Assembly: GCF_002933815.1 (NCBI RefSeq)
Contig: NZ_BEYR01000002.1
Location: 186,001-250,000, forward strand
Direction of reading: 5' to 3'
DNA: 64,000 nucleotides
DNA from: Sphingobacterium sp. HMA12
Lineage (GTDB): Bacteria; Bacteroidota; Bacteroidia; Sphingobacteriales; Sphingobacteriaceae
The first letter of the stretch is position 1. Every line of letters starts with the position of its first letter. This document shows positions 9,488-17,757 of the stretch, piece by piece. The translations under genes and the position numbers were made by a program. Below the pieces are notes generated by a model. The model was not told the DNA's origin. It saw only the letters and a list, made by a program, of their open reading frames with translations, and did not search any database.

Positions 9488-9536
9488 CAGCATAAAAAAG
9501 TCGGTAACTGATCAGTTACCGACTTTTTTTATGCTG
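9488..9536. terminator. Bidirectional terminator between DUF937 gene and trhO
   Basis: A perfect 18-bp inverted repeat centred at 9511/9512 (GTCGGTAACTGA / TCAGTTACCGAC flanked by A- and T-runs), extended by an outer CAGCAT/ATGCTG clamp. It serves both convergent genes. The outer clamp and A-run recur in the terminator at 51061-51115. Confidence 0.92.
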
Positions 9537-9543
9537 TATTGAA

Positions 9544-10539
9544 TTAATTTTCAACCTTCACCTTAGGTGGAAAATTCTTATGTTTTCTCTTGCTGATTTT
9601 GTCTACATTGACTGGTTGAGGTACCTTCACATAGTATCCTGTCCCATCATATTCCCGTTTATTTGGGCTTTCTTTGCAGGCAACCGAACAACAACCGTCC
9701 ATTTCCCAGCCACATTCATCACATTGGGTAAAATGCTCATTACATACCGGATTGGCACAGTTGATCATCTTAGTTGTCTGTTTGCCACAATTGAAACAGG
9801 TTGATACAACAGATGGGTTGACTGAGTTAACATCGACTGTGACACGATTGTCAAATACATAACATTGGCCTTCGAAATCTTCGCCACCAGCTTCTTTGCC
9901 ATATTTAATGATTCCACCATGTAATTGGTACACATCCTCAAATCCCTCTTTTAGCAATAGGGCAGAAGCTTTTTCACATTTGATACCACCCGTACAGTAT
10001 GTCAGTATTTTTTTTCCTCTATATTGTTCAAGCTCTTTGATCTTTTCTGGAAACTCGCGGAAATTATCAATGTCCAGAGTTACAGCATTTTTAAAGCGAC
10101 CTACATTATGCTCATAGTTTGAACGCACATCCAATACAACGACATCTTCCTGGTCTTTCATCGCCAAGAAATCTTTTGGCTCCAGATGCACACCTGTTTG
10201 GCGGTTTGGATCGATTTCTTTGGGATCTCTTAATCCAGAGTGCACGATTTCAGCTTTGTAACGGCAATGCATTTTGATGAAAGAAGGTTCTTCAACATGA
10301 TCGATTTTAAATTCCGTTTTGTTAAAACGACCATCCGCATAAATTGCAGCCATATACTGCTGACAAGCCTCACTCGTACCCGAAACGGTACCATTCAAGC
10401 CTTCATCAGCAACAATAATACGTCCTACTAAGTCAAGTGATTTACAGAATTCAAGGTGGTCAGCCGCAAATTGTTCTGCGTTTTCGATAGGGCTGTAACA
10501 ATAGTACAGCAATGTTTGATATTGTGTCATGATATTCAT
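9544..10539 (-). CDS. trhO: tRNA uridine(34) hydroxylase TrhO (rhodanese family)
   Basis: 331-residue enzyme of the YceA/TrhO family, which hydroxylates C5 of the wobble uridine of tRNAs (first step to cmo5U/mo5U). The N-terminal UPF0176 domain is at about 8-110 (GRIIVADEGLNGTVSG). The rhodanese domain is at about 120-225 with catalytic Cys in the loop CTGGIKCEKA. A Cys-rich C-terminal part (CFNCGK, CNEHFTQCDECGWEMDGCC) could bind zinc. Length and motif order agree with the family. An alternative start is the fourth codon (10530). Two -7-like boxes precede it. It is convergent with the DUF937 gene. Confidence 0.93.
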   Translation of the reverse strand: MNIMTQYQTLLYYCYSPIENAEQFAADHLEFCKSLDLVGRIIVADEGLNGTVSGTSEACQQYMAAIYADGRFNKTEFKIDHVEEPSFIKMHCRYKAEIVHSGLRDPKEIDPNRQTGVHLEPKDFLAMKDQEDVVVLDVRSNYEHNVGRFKNAVTLDIDNFREFPEKIKELEQYRGKKILTYCTGGIKCEKASALLLKEGFEDVYQLHGGIIKYGKEAGGEDFEGQCYVFDNRVTVDVNSVNPSVVSTCFNCGKQTTKMINCANPVCNEHFTQCDECGWEMDGCCSVACKESPNKREYDGTGYYVKVPQPVNVDKISKRKHKNFPPKVKVEN

Positions 10540-10566
10540 TGATACCGCTGCAAACGGCGTTTAATG

Positions 10567-10591
10567 CAAAAATAAATTCACTGCAAAGCTA
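10567..10591 (-). promoter_or_regulatory. Two candidate -7 boxes for trhO
   Basis: On the minus strand TAGCTTTG (10584-10591) and TATTTTTG (10567-10574) both match TAnnTTTG. They lie 44 and 27 bases before the start codon, so tandem promoters are possible. Confidence 0.5.
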
Positions 10592-10624
10592 CGAAAAATA
10601 ATAAATGGAAGAAAATGACCTTTG

Positions 10625-10840
10625 TCACCTTTTCTTCAAAGGTTCCAGGAGGTATTCCAGCCCATTTAGCTTGATCTCATACAGTGTGGCCAGTTGTTGG
10701 CCTAATTTGCCTTTAGGAAACCCTTTTTGATTGTACCAGACCAAATAAGGCTCCGGGAGATTGCATAACGTGTAGCCTTGATATTTGCCAAAAGGCATTT
10801 TAACCGTTACAAGTTCAGTGAGGATTTCAGGATTTAGCAT
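10625..10840 (-). CDS. DUF3820 family small protein
   Basis: A 71-residue protein matching DUF3820 (sometimes labelled putative quorum-sensing-regulated virulence factor). The conserved core is visible: MPFGKYQGYTLCNLPEPYLVW, then FPKGKLGQQLATLYEIKLNGL. Its first base overlaps the last base of the preceding glycosyltransferase stop, giving translational coupling. Its place as last gene of a polysaccharide cassette may be only positional; homologues are found in many contexts. Molecular function is unknown. Confidence 0.85.
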   Translation of the reverse strand: MLNPEILTELVTVKMPFGKYQGYTLCNLPEPYLVWYNQKGFPKGKLGQQLATLYEIKLNGLEYLLEPLKKR

Positions 10841-11595
10841 TAGTCTTGGGGTTTTCCGTAATTAACGCGGTACCAGATCGCTTTTAATGCGATGACCACA
10901 TGGTTGAATAGATTGGGAATGGCACCGTAATAGTGTTTGAAGATGGCGAAGCGTTCTTTTAGCGACTCCTTATGTTTCTGTTTTGACATCCCGCCGACGA
11001 GATAACGCGCTACATATTGATGCGCATTAACCGATTTATTTGCCTTTTTAGCACAGCGAATGACCCAATCTATATCCGCGCATAGTCTGTAATTGAGGTC
11101 ATAGGGCTCCGCAATACTTCGCTTGATATAGATCGCCTGATGACAGATGTTCATGCCATAGCGAAAGCTCTTCCAGTCAAAATTTGCAGGTACCTTATGT
11201 CTTCGCTCACCGATAATATTTCTGTTTTCGTCTATTAGGATTGTTTCACCATAGAGGATATCGGCATCATTACTGAGTTTCGCTAAGTTTTCGATGGTAT
11301 TGAGATCGTATATTTCATCACCTGAATTCAGAAAAAGAACATAGTCACCTGAGGCTAAAGCAAGACCTTTGTTCATTGCATCATAAATTCCCTTGTCTTT
11401 TTCAGATAATAAAACCGCAATTTTGTCCTGATATTTGTGGATAACCGATAAGGTACCATCGGATGATTCGCCGTCAATGACGATGTATTCAATATTGTCG
11501 TAGGTCTGGTTAACAACCGATGTAATGGTGTGCTCAATATCCCGCACATTATTGTAAACGACAGTGATGATTGAAAATTTTGGATGAGCAGCCAT
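10840..11595 (-). CDS. Family 2 glycosyltransferase
   Basis: A 251-residue GT-A fold enzyme expected to transfer a sugar from a nucleotide-sugar to a lipid-linked or surface glycan. The nucleotide-binding start FSIITVVYNN (6-16), the acidic site IDGESSDGT (about 38-46), EKDKGIYDAMNKGLALASG and the metal-binding region LFLNSGDEIYD are seen. There is no membrane anchor. It lies two bases after the upstream glycosyltransferase stop and overlaps the DUF3820 start, within a minus-strand cassette. Donor and acceptor cannot be inferred. Confidence 0.92.
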   Translation of the reverse strand: MAAHPKFSIITVVYNNVRDIEHTITSVVNQTYDNIEYIVIDGESSDGTLSVIHKYQDKIAVLLSEKDKGIYDAMNKGLALASGDYVLFLNSGDEIYDLNTIENLAKLSNDADILYGETILIDENRNIIGERRHKVPANFDWKSFRYGMNICHQAIYIKRSIAEPYDLNYRLCADIDWVIRCAKKANKSVNAHQYVARYLVGGMSKQKHKESLKERFAIFKHYYGAIPNLFNHVVIALKAIWYRVNYGKPQD

Positions 11596-11597
11596 GT

Positions 11598-12512
11598 CTA
11601 TTTATTGAATTTGTTAATTTTCTTTCTGAGGAACCGGATACCCCGGCTGAGTAAAGAACCTTTCCGATGTGCATAGAAATATTTGATAGCTTCATAGGCC
11701 TGCCTATTCTCCGCAATTTCTGTTGGAAAGAAAACTACAGGATGATCAGCCAATGTAACCTGATAGGTTGATTCTGCAGCCGTATGGGTGCCTGAACCAT
11801 CATTGCCGATATTCTGTGTCATCGAATTCCTCGGATACAAAACTAGTCCATTTTTTTTGAATACCGAAGCGTACCAGCGGATTGCCCAGGAATTGATCTT
11901 TCCGCTGCGAAGCTCCTGTACCTGCTTCCAAAAGTTCTCTTTTCCTTCAATACTGAATTGGTGAATCTGGTCATCCGAAAAATCGGAAGTAAGCTCATCA
12001 ATGTCGGGGTTAAAATGTTGCCAGGCACGATCCCAGGTTGCCCAGCCCCAGCTATTGGCGACGCGAAAGAAAAATGTTTCCGGTAGCTCATTCAGATTTT
12101 GTACTGGGTAACTGTAGCCACTGATCTGCATGACCTGTTCATCTTCCCGATAACGGTCTAGCGCTTTATTAAAATAGTCGAGCGCAAATGCAGACGTTTC
12201 AAGATCATCTTCCAGGACTATAATCTGTCCATGTTCCCGCACAACTTCAGTGACACCATCAATGACATTGGCGGCCAGCCCCCAATTCTTGTCCCGTTCG
12301 ATAATTTTAATCTGTTTAAAATACCAGGGTTTTTTAATAATCTTACGCACCTCTTCTACAGCCTGAACCGCACGTTCATCCTTTGCTGCGTCCGAGTAAA
12401 TATAGAGAGCCGTCTGGTCAGCATACTTGTTTTTCTCAAGTGCCGCAAGAGTCTTTAGCGTATGCGCTGGGCGATTATACACAAAGAGTAAAACTGGAGC
12501 AGGACTATCCAT
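11598..12512 (-). CDS. Glycosyltransferase, GT2/GNT-I-like
   Basis: A 304-residue sugar transferase. It begins with the GT-A nucleotide-binding strand VLLFVYNRPAHTLKTLAALEKN and carries an extended acidic motif, LEDDLETSAFALDYFNKAL, at about 99-117, which serves as the DxD-type metal site. The motif NSWGWATWDRAW (about 150) is typical of this glycosyltransferase subgroup. Cytosolic, no signal peptide. It is third of the three glycosyltransferases, three bases after the preceding stop. Substrate unknown. Confidence 0.85.
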   Translation of the reverse strand: MDSPAPVLLFVYNRPAHTLKTLAALEKNKYADQTALYIYSDAAKDERAVQAVEEVRKIIKKPWYFKQIKIIERDKNWGLAANVIDGVTEVVREHGQIIVLEDDLETSAFALDYFNKALDRYREDEQVMQISGYSYPVQNLNELPETFFFRVANSWGWATWDRAWQHFNPDIDELTSDFSDDQIHQFSIEGKENFWKQVQELRSGKINSWAIRWYASVFKKNGLVLYPRNSMTQNIGNDGSGTHTAAESTYQVTLADHPVVFFPTEIAENRQAYEAIKYFYAHRKGSLLSRGIRFLRKKINKFNK

Positions 12513-12515
12513 CGA

Positions 12516-13388
12516 TCAAAAAATTTTGTTAAAAGCTTTTTTATTAGTCCGACGGGTATTACAGACTACCCCGGTCTTACCCAATAGTCTAAAAGCAATA
12601 TTGAAATAACTTCTTGTTTCAAAAATACGACCTTTACCTAAAGAAGATAGCATTTTCTTTACGCTCGCTAATATAGCCATCGAAAAGGCCTTTGTGAACG
12701 TATAATTGATATTGCAATATTCCGTCAGATGATAGACGAATTCGCTTTTTAGAAAAGCTTGGCGATCTACTTGGCGCTGTTGTCTATCGTGATAGGCCCT
12801 GGCGTCTTCAGCCAGCACAAAGTTCAGTCCATAATAATGGATGCGGTTGGCATAATCTTTATCTTCTCCATAATGGAAAAAGATCGGAGAAAAACCGCCG
12901 ACTTTTTTGATGACAGCTTTTGGTATCAACCAAAAAGCAGCATTGACGAATGAACAAGTTCGATAGGAATTTTCAAGCTGTGCATGCTTCGTGTAGACTG
13001 AGAAACCATGATCGAGTTTTTTCTCCGTTCCATCGTAGTGGATGGGGGAAATAATTCCGACGTTTGTTGTGCTTACCTTGATCAGGTTAGCGATGCAGTT
13101 CCGATCTATCCAGGCGTCCTGATTGACCAAAAAGGCGTAGTCATAATCTTCCTTCAGGGCGATAGTTAACCCCATGTTATTGGCCTTTCCAAAACCGAGG
13201 TTTTCGGGACTTTCTATTAGTCTGACTGTAGGGTAAGTTTCTTTGATGATACGGGTAGTATGATCCCCTGAGTTATTATCTATAACAAGGATATCCGTTT
13301 GATGGCCCGATGCTAGCAAACTCGGCAAGCATTTGTGAATCCAAGATTCAAAATTATAAGAAACGATTATGGTGAGAATCTTGGTCAT
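12516..13388 (-). CDS. Family 2 glycosyltransferase, rhamnosyltransferase-like
   Basis: A 290-residue GT2 enzyme. TIIVSYNFESWI (7-18), VIDNNSGDHT (35-44), ENLGFGKANNMG (61-72) and the DxD-like LVNQDAWID (about 88-96) give the standard GT-A order of the WcaE/WbbL-type rhamnosyltransferases. The sequence near PIFFHYGEDKDYANRIHYYG matches the ED-x-D acceptor-site region of that group. It abuts the flippase gene with no intergenic base. Specificity is not determinable. Confidence 0.88.
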   Translation of the reverse strand: MTKILTIIVSYNFESWIHKCLPSLLASGHQTDILVIDNNSGDHTTRIIKETYPTVRLIESPENLGFGKANNMGLTIALKEDYDYAFLVNQDAWIDRNCIANLIKVSTTNVGIISPIHYDGTEKKLDHGFSVYTKHAQLENSYRTCSFVNAAFWLIPKAVIKKVGGFSPIFFHYGEDKDYANRIHYYGLNFVLAEDARAYHDRQQRQVDRQAFLKSEFVYHLTEYCNINYTFTKAFSMAILASVKKMLSSLGKGRIFETRSYFNIAFRLLGKTGVVCNTRRTNKKAFNKIF

Positions 13389-14849
13389 CTATTTTTTTCG
13401 GATAACTGTGATGAAATAGCTGAATAATTCAAGCAGAATACCTGGTTTAAAGATTCTGTTGACGATGATATATGCACATACGGCGACGGCAATAGTACTA
13501 GCAAACCGGAGATAAAGGTTGGCAATGGATGCGGTGGCGTAGTGCGCTGCCAAGCAGCTGATGCCCGCCAATGCTGCATACGAAAAAACATCCTGAGCCA
13601 GGTAACTGAATGAATAGGTCATATAGGGTTTGGCCGATGCGTACCAGACAAATATCCATAACGCATTTAATCCAGAAGTCAATGCAATTAGCATTTCAAT
13701 CCCAAGTGATTTGCCGAAGACTAAAATAGCGATTTGGAGTAAACCAAAAACGACGATATTTCGCATATAGATCTGAGACTTTCCTTTGCTGATAAGCAGG
13801 CTGGAGAAGACATTACTTACCGAATCGAAAGCCGCACCGATGCAGAAAATCTGAAGAAAAATAGCACTTTGCAGCCATTTTTCAGTGATTGTTATAATAA
13901 TAAAATCCTGAGCAACTGTGGTTAAACCAAATAACATCGGAAAGGCTAAAAAAGCCGTGAAGGAGATCAGTTTGCGGAACACACGAACTTGCCTGTCTTT
14001 ATCGTCTTCTATCTCACGAAGAATCGGTTGTGTGACGTTATTGACCATGTTGGTCAATATGGACTGTGCCATTTGGCTCCATTTATTAGGTTGGACAGTA
14101 CGTCCTAATTCTTCGGCAGAATAATGTTTTCCCAGGATTGCGGCATATATATTTTTATTGATATTGATAAAAATATTGGTGACTAATATCTTACTGCTAA
14201 ACCCTAGAATATCTCGGATAGGACTGAAATCAAAAGTAAATGAGGGGTTGAATTTGGAGAAATACCAAAAACCAAGCATATTAAAACTGCTATAGGAAAC
14301 GATTTGAACAGCAAATGCCCAATAAGCATAACCTTTATAGGCTAAATAAATACCGATAGTATTTGATAGAATAAGGGCCAGAGTCCCTGTGATCACCCTT
14401 TCTTTGATCTTTAAATTGCGAAAAAGATAGGCATTATGTGCTATCCCGAAGCTTCCTAACCAAAAGGAAAGAAAGGTAAACCGACTGAGTTCGATAAGTA
14501 CGGGTTGGTTGTAGTAAAGGGCGATCAGCGGAGCTGAAAAGAACAAAACAATGTAAATAGATGTACCTATTCCGACACTTGTCCAGAATACAGCATTGTA
14601 ATCTTTGTGTTGGACTTCTTTTTTGTTGACAATCCCATACACAAATCCACTTTCCTGAAATGCCGAGGCAAGAACAGAAAATATAGTAATCATGGCTATT
14701 AAACCGTAATCAGCCTCCGTTAGTTTACGATTGAGTAGAATGCCGAAGCCGAAGCTCAAAAACTGCTGAATGATGCTGGCCATGCCACCCCACAGCAGTC
14801 CTTTTGTTGTTTTTGATTTTAAAGAGTCATTTCCCGTTTGCGATGACAT
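13389..14849 (-). CDS. Wzx-type polysaccharide flippase (MOP family)
   Basis: A 486-residue integral inner-membrane protein with about 12-14 hydrophobic segments, beginning GLLWGGMASIIQQFLSFGFG and with the family segment LTEADYGLIAMITIFSVLAS (WzxC-like). It should flip lipid-linked oligosaccharide units across the inner membrane. It lies directly after the DeoR gene (23-base gap) and immediately before three glycosyltransferases. No wzy polymerase is in the window, so the cassette either makes a single unit or relies on another locus. Confidence 0.9.
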   Translation of the reverse strand: MSSQTGNDSLKSKTTKGLLWGGMASIIQQFLSFGFGILLNRKLTEADYGLIAMITIFSVLASAFQESGFVYGIVNKKEVQHKDYNAVFWTSVGIGTSIYIVLFFSAPLIALYYNQPVLIELSRFTFLSFWLGSFGIAHNAYLFRNLKIKERVITGTLALILSNTIGIYLAYKGYAYWAFAVQIVSYSSFNMLGFWYFSKFNPSFTFDFSPIRDILGFSSKILVTNIFININKNIYAAILGKHYSAEELGRTVQPNKWSQMAQSILTNMVNNVTQPILREIEDDKDRQVRVFRKLISFTAFLAFPMLFGLTTVAQDFIIITITEKWLQSAIFLQIFCIGAAFDSVSNVFSSLLISKGKSQIYMRNIVVFGLLQIAILVFGKSLGIEMLIALTSGLNALWIFVWYASAKPYMTYSFSYLAQDVFSYAALAGISCLAAHYATASIANLYLRFASTIAVAVCAYIIVNRIFKPGILLELFSYFITVIRKK

Positions 14850-14872
14850 GCTAAATTAAATGAGCGGCAATA

Positions 14873-15616
14873 TTAAAGTATTGCAATTGTATTCGCAAAT
14901 TCTTTTAAGGAAACATCAGTCGGATTGATATCAGTAATCAAATAGGAAATATCACGTAGCGGTACTACTTTCATCTTCTGGACGGAATTAAGTTTTTCCG
15001 CGATACTGAGTATAGCAACCTTCTTAGAGCATTTGATCATTGCGCGTTTGATCTGTACGACTTCCCAGTCCGAATCCGTTACCCCATCTTCTACAGAGAG
15101 CGAGTTGGTGCCCAGTAAACAGAGATCTACTTTTAGGTCTGCCAATTCATTGGCTACCTGTGCGCCTGATACAATGTTTGTATTACGTGACAGCTTTCCG
15201 CCGACCAAGATCACCTCGAGGTTGGGCTTCTCCGCCAGTTCCAATGCGACTAATGGACTGATCGTAAAGAATGTACATTGAAGATGGTCTGGAATCGTAC
15301 GCGCCAGCTCAATCAGGGTTGTTCCTCCGCCCACCAATATGGTCATGCCATTTGAGATCAATGAGCTTGCTTTTTTTGCAATTTCTTTCTTAGCTTCTTT
15401 TGCATAGACATTTCCGTCCTGAAAAGGAAACTGAAAAGATTTGGAAAGTGCTCCACCATAGACTTTTAATACTTTGCCATTTTCTGCAAGCTCGTTCAGG
15501 TCACGTCGGATGGTATCTTCGGATACATTGAGTTGCACACTTAAATCTGAAGATAAAACTTTGTTGTGTAGATTGATCTGATGTATAATAAATGCTTGTC
15601 TTTCTTCCTTTAACAT
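14873..15616 (-). CDS. DeoR/GlpR-family transcriptional regulator
   Basis: A 247-residue cytosolic regulator. The N-terminal winged helix-turn-helix spans about 5-57 (LSSDLSVQLNVSEDTIRRDL is the classic DeoR recognition helix). The C-terminal DeoRC sugar-phosphate sensor spans about 75-235 with the GGGTT loop and VGGKLSRNTNIVSG. These repressors usually respond to a phosphorylated sugar. It heads the flippase/glycosyltransferase cassette on the same strand, so it may autoregulate and control that operon; that link is inferred from position only. Confidence 0.92.
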   Translation of the reverse strand: MLKEERQAFIIHQINLHNKVLSSDLSVQLNVSEDTIRRDLNELAENGKVLKVYGGALSKSFQFPFQDGNVYAKEAKKEIAKKASSLISNGMTILVGGGTTLIELARTIPDHLQCTFFTISPLVALELAEKPNLEVILVGGKLSRNTNIVSGAQVANELADLKVDLCLLGTNSLSVEDGVTDSDWEVVQIKRAMIKCSKKVAILSIAEKLNSVQKMKVVPLRDISYLITDINPTDVSLKEFANTIAIL

Positions 15617-15682
15617 TGGTCTTTGGTTTTAATCGGAGTTATTAAACTAGTTGAAAAAAAATCAGTTTAAATGTAGTGAAAA

Positions 15683-16909
15683 TTATTCTTCCTTTTTATC
15701 AATTTTTGTTAAACCCGCTTTAAAGCGAGGTTTGAACCCTGTTGGCTTGTTTGTTGTAGCCTGTTCCTGCGCCGTATCGTCGTTCTGTTGCGGTTCACCA
15801 GTCGGCTTGGCCATGTTGCTTTCCGTTAGTGTTGGCGTTGCTTGTGGTGCAGGATCAACGGTCTGCTTCGCGCTCAGGTCTTCTGTTGGTGGAGCCACTT
15901 GCTGTTCCGAGTCGGTATTTGCTGCTTTGGTTATCCCTGCTTTAAACCTCGGCCTGAAGCCGGTGGGTTTCGAAATTTCGGTTGCTGAACTGCCCGAAGC
16001 CTCTGCAGGTGAGGATGTATCCGCTGGCGTCGCATCCGCTACCGAAGAGCTTGCGGATTGAACAGGTTCAGCCGCCTGTGCGTTATCCGTACTTCCTGTT
16101 TTCGTTATCCCTGCCTTAAAGCGAGGTGTGAACCCCGATGGTTTAGCTATTGTTGGTTCCTGCTCACTAGCTTCCTGTTGCTGTTTGTCAACAGTGTTCT
16201 CTACAGTCGCGGGCTTTGTTTGCGAAGAATCCGTATTTCCTGTTTTCGTCACACCGGATTTAAACCTAGGTTTGAAACCTGCGGGTTTGTTTGCTGCGGT
16301 GGTATCCGTTTCAGCAGTATTCCCTTGTTGTGGTTTAACAGATGGATTAGCTGGGCCAGCTTCATCAAAAGTTGAAGCTGCCGGTTGAACAGGTTCAGCC
16401 ACCTTTGTCACACCCGGTTTGAACCGAGGTTTAAAACCTGTCGGTTTAGCTGCTTCTGGAGCAGTGTCGTCCGACGGATCTGTCGGGGTAGACGTTTCAG
16501 TTGTAGTCGCTGTATTTTTAGTGATGCCTGGTTTAAAGCGTGGCTTAAATCCTGCGGTCGAATTTGTCGGGGCTGTTTTAGGTTCCTCTTTCTGATCAGC
16601 AGGCTCAGTCGGGGCCGTCGCTTTAAACCTAGGTTTGAAACCTGTCGGTTTTGCAGCAGTGGTCTCCGATGGGGCCGGCGCCGTCTCAACATGATCTTTC
16701 TGGACAGGTTTTTTGATAAGCGAGGCTTCTTCTTCCGCCAGATGGTAGCTCTTACGAAGCTTGTTGAACCAAAACTTTTTGCTATGATCAAAACTTTTCT
16801 CCCCCATAGCGTAATAGTGAGCTCTGAACTCTTCGAATAAAGGTTCATCTGCAGCTTTTAAAGCTTTTAAATCAATTTTCTTTTTCGTGAAAAATTCTTC
16901 AAATGTCAT
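15683..16909 (-). CDS. Disordered protein with seven GFKPRFK motifs
   Basis: A 408-residue protein; no characterised family recognised. Residues 1-60 form a compact-looking basic/aromatic domain (MTFEEFFTKKKIDL, FDHSKKFWFNKLRKSYHL). The rest is Pro/Thr/Ala/Ser/Glu/Gln-rich and likely disordered, punctuated by seven copies of KP[TSA]GFxPRFKxG[ILV]TK with the GF at about residues 90, 120, 158, 211, 259, 317 and 391 (the first copy lacks the GxTK tail). Linkers are acidic while motifs are strongly basic. A longer frame reaches 16996, but it would start inside the yebC terminator and upstream of the TACATTTG box at 16938-16945, so the ATG at 16909 is chosen. No signal peptide. Confidence 0.8.
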   Translation of the reverse strand: MTFEEFFTKKKIDLKALKAADEPLFEEFRAHYYAMGEKSFDHSKKFWFNKLRKSYHLAEEEASLIKKPVQKDHVETAPAPSETTAAKPTGFKPRFKATAPTEPADQKEEPKTAPTNSTAGFKPRFKPGITKNTATTTETSTPTDPSDDTAPEAAKPTGFKPRFKPGVTKVAEPVQPAASTFDEAGPANPSVKPQQGNTAETDTTAANKPAGFKPRFKSGVTKTGNTDSSQTKPATVENTVDKQQQEASEQEPTIAKPSGFTPRFKAGITKTGSTDNAQAAEPVQSASSSVADATPADTSSPAEASGSSATEISKPTGFRPRFKAGITKAANTDSEQQVAPPTEDLSAKQTVDPAPQATPTLTESNMAKPTGEPQQNDDTAQEQATTNKPTGFKPRFKAGLTKIDKKEE

Positions 16910-16937
16910 CCTGTTACGAGTTTGATATAGTCTATTA

Positions 16938-16945
16938 CAAATGTA
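16938..16945 (-). promoter_or_regulatory. -7 box of the repeat-protein gene
   Basis: TACATTTG on the minus strand matches TAnnTTTG and ends 28 bases before the ATG at 16909. It decides against the longer upstream start. Confidence 0.6.
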
Positions 16946-16982
16946 GTAATTTTTCTGACGGCGCTGAGGAGCCTTTTTATAA

Positions 16983-17007
16983 AAAAAGAGCGACAAGCGC
17001 TCTTTTT
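16983..17007 (-). terminator. Terminator of the tdh-yebC transcript
   Basis: A 10-bp stem AAAAAGAGCG / CGCTCTTTTT with a 5-base loop, 23 bases after the yebC stop. In the minus direction the stem ends in a U-run. Confidence 0.85.
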
Positions 17008-17029
17008 AGATATTTTGTGAGATAACAGC

Positions 17030-17755
17030 TTAAGCCATATTATGGTATACTGCCTGTACATCATCATCCTCTTCAATTTTATCGATCATCTTCAGCACAT
17101 CCGCAGCTTGTTCTTCTGTAATGTCAGAGTGCGATAAAGCGATACGTTCTAATTTTGCCGAGGTTACTTCGATACCTTTCTCTTCCAGCAATTTTTGCAT
17201 ATTACCGAAATCCTCAAAAGAAGTCTGTACTACAGCAACATCATTACCTTCTTCATCAGCTTCAACGTATAATTCTTCCAAACCACCATCGATAAGCTCT
17301 AGCTCCAATTCTTCAAGATCCAATTCTTCTGTAGCCGCAAAACGGAAAATAGATTTGCGATTGAAAATAAAATCCAATGATCCTGTTTTTCCCAATGAAC
17401 CACCAGCTTTTGTAAAATAGCTGCGGATATTTCCGACGGTACGGTTGGTATTGTCAGTTGCTGTCTCGATCAAAACCGGAACACCATGTGGGCCATAACC
17501 CTCATATACATATTCTTCATAGCCTTTTGAATCTTTCTCCGAAGCACGTTTTATAGCCGCTTCGATACGATCTTTAGGCATATTTACAGCCTTAGCATTA
17601 TGTATTGCTGTGCGAAGTCTCGAGTTGGTTTCAGGGTGCGGGCCGCTTTCTTTAACCGCCATAGCGATCTCTTTACCTAAACGTGTAAATTGTACGGCCA
17701 TCTTAGCCCAGCGTTTGAATTTCCGCTCTTTTCTGAATTCGAAAGCTCTTCCCAT
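17030..17755 (-). CDS. YebC/PmpR/TACO1-family protein
   Basis: A 241-residue member of the YebC family, conserved proteins reported as transcription regulators and, more recently, as ribosome-associated translation factors. It begins with the family start MGRAFEFRKERKFKRWAKMA and the helical bundle (ESGPHPETNSRLRTAIHNAK); then GPHGVPVLIETATDNTNRTVGNIRSYF and GSLGKTGSLDFIF complete the signature. The N-terminus has an insertion typical of the Bacteroidetes subgroup. It follows tdh by two bases, so the two genes are co-transcribed. Role inferred from family only. Confidence 0.93.
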   Translation of the reverse strand: MGRAFEFRKERKFKRWAKMAVQFTRLGKEIAMAVKESGPHPETNSRLRTAIHNAKAVNMPKDRIEAAIKRASEKDSKGYEEYVYEGYGPHGVPVLIETATDNTNRTVGNIRSYFTKAGGSLGKTGSLDFIFNRKSIFRFAATEELDLEELELELIDGGLEELYVEADEEGNDVAVVQTSFEDFGNMQKLLEEKGIEVTSAKLERIALSHSDITEEQAADVLKMIDKIEEDDDVQAVYHNMA

Positions 17756-17757
17756 TG

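Noticed and set aside
15651..16848. Several 100-150-codon frames on the plus strand and in another minus frame across the repeat protein
   Set aside because: They arise from the Pro/Thr/Ala-rich repetitive coding sequence; the real frame alone shows the conserved motif and N-terminal domain.
16910..16996. N-terminal extension of the GFKPRFK protein
   Set aside because: It would begin in the yebC terminator and run through the TACATTTG promoter box.
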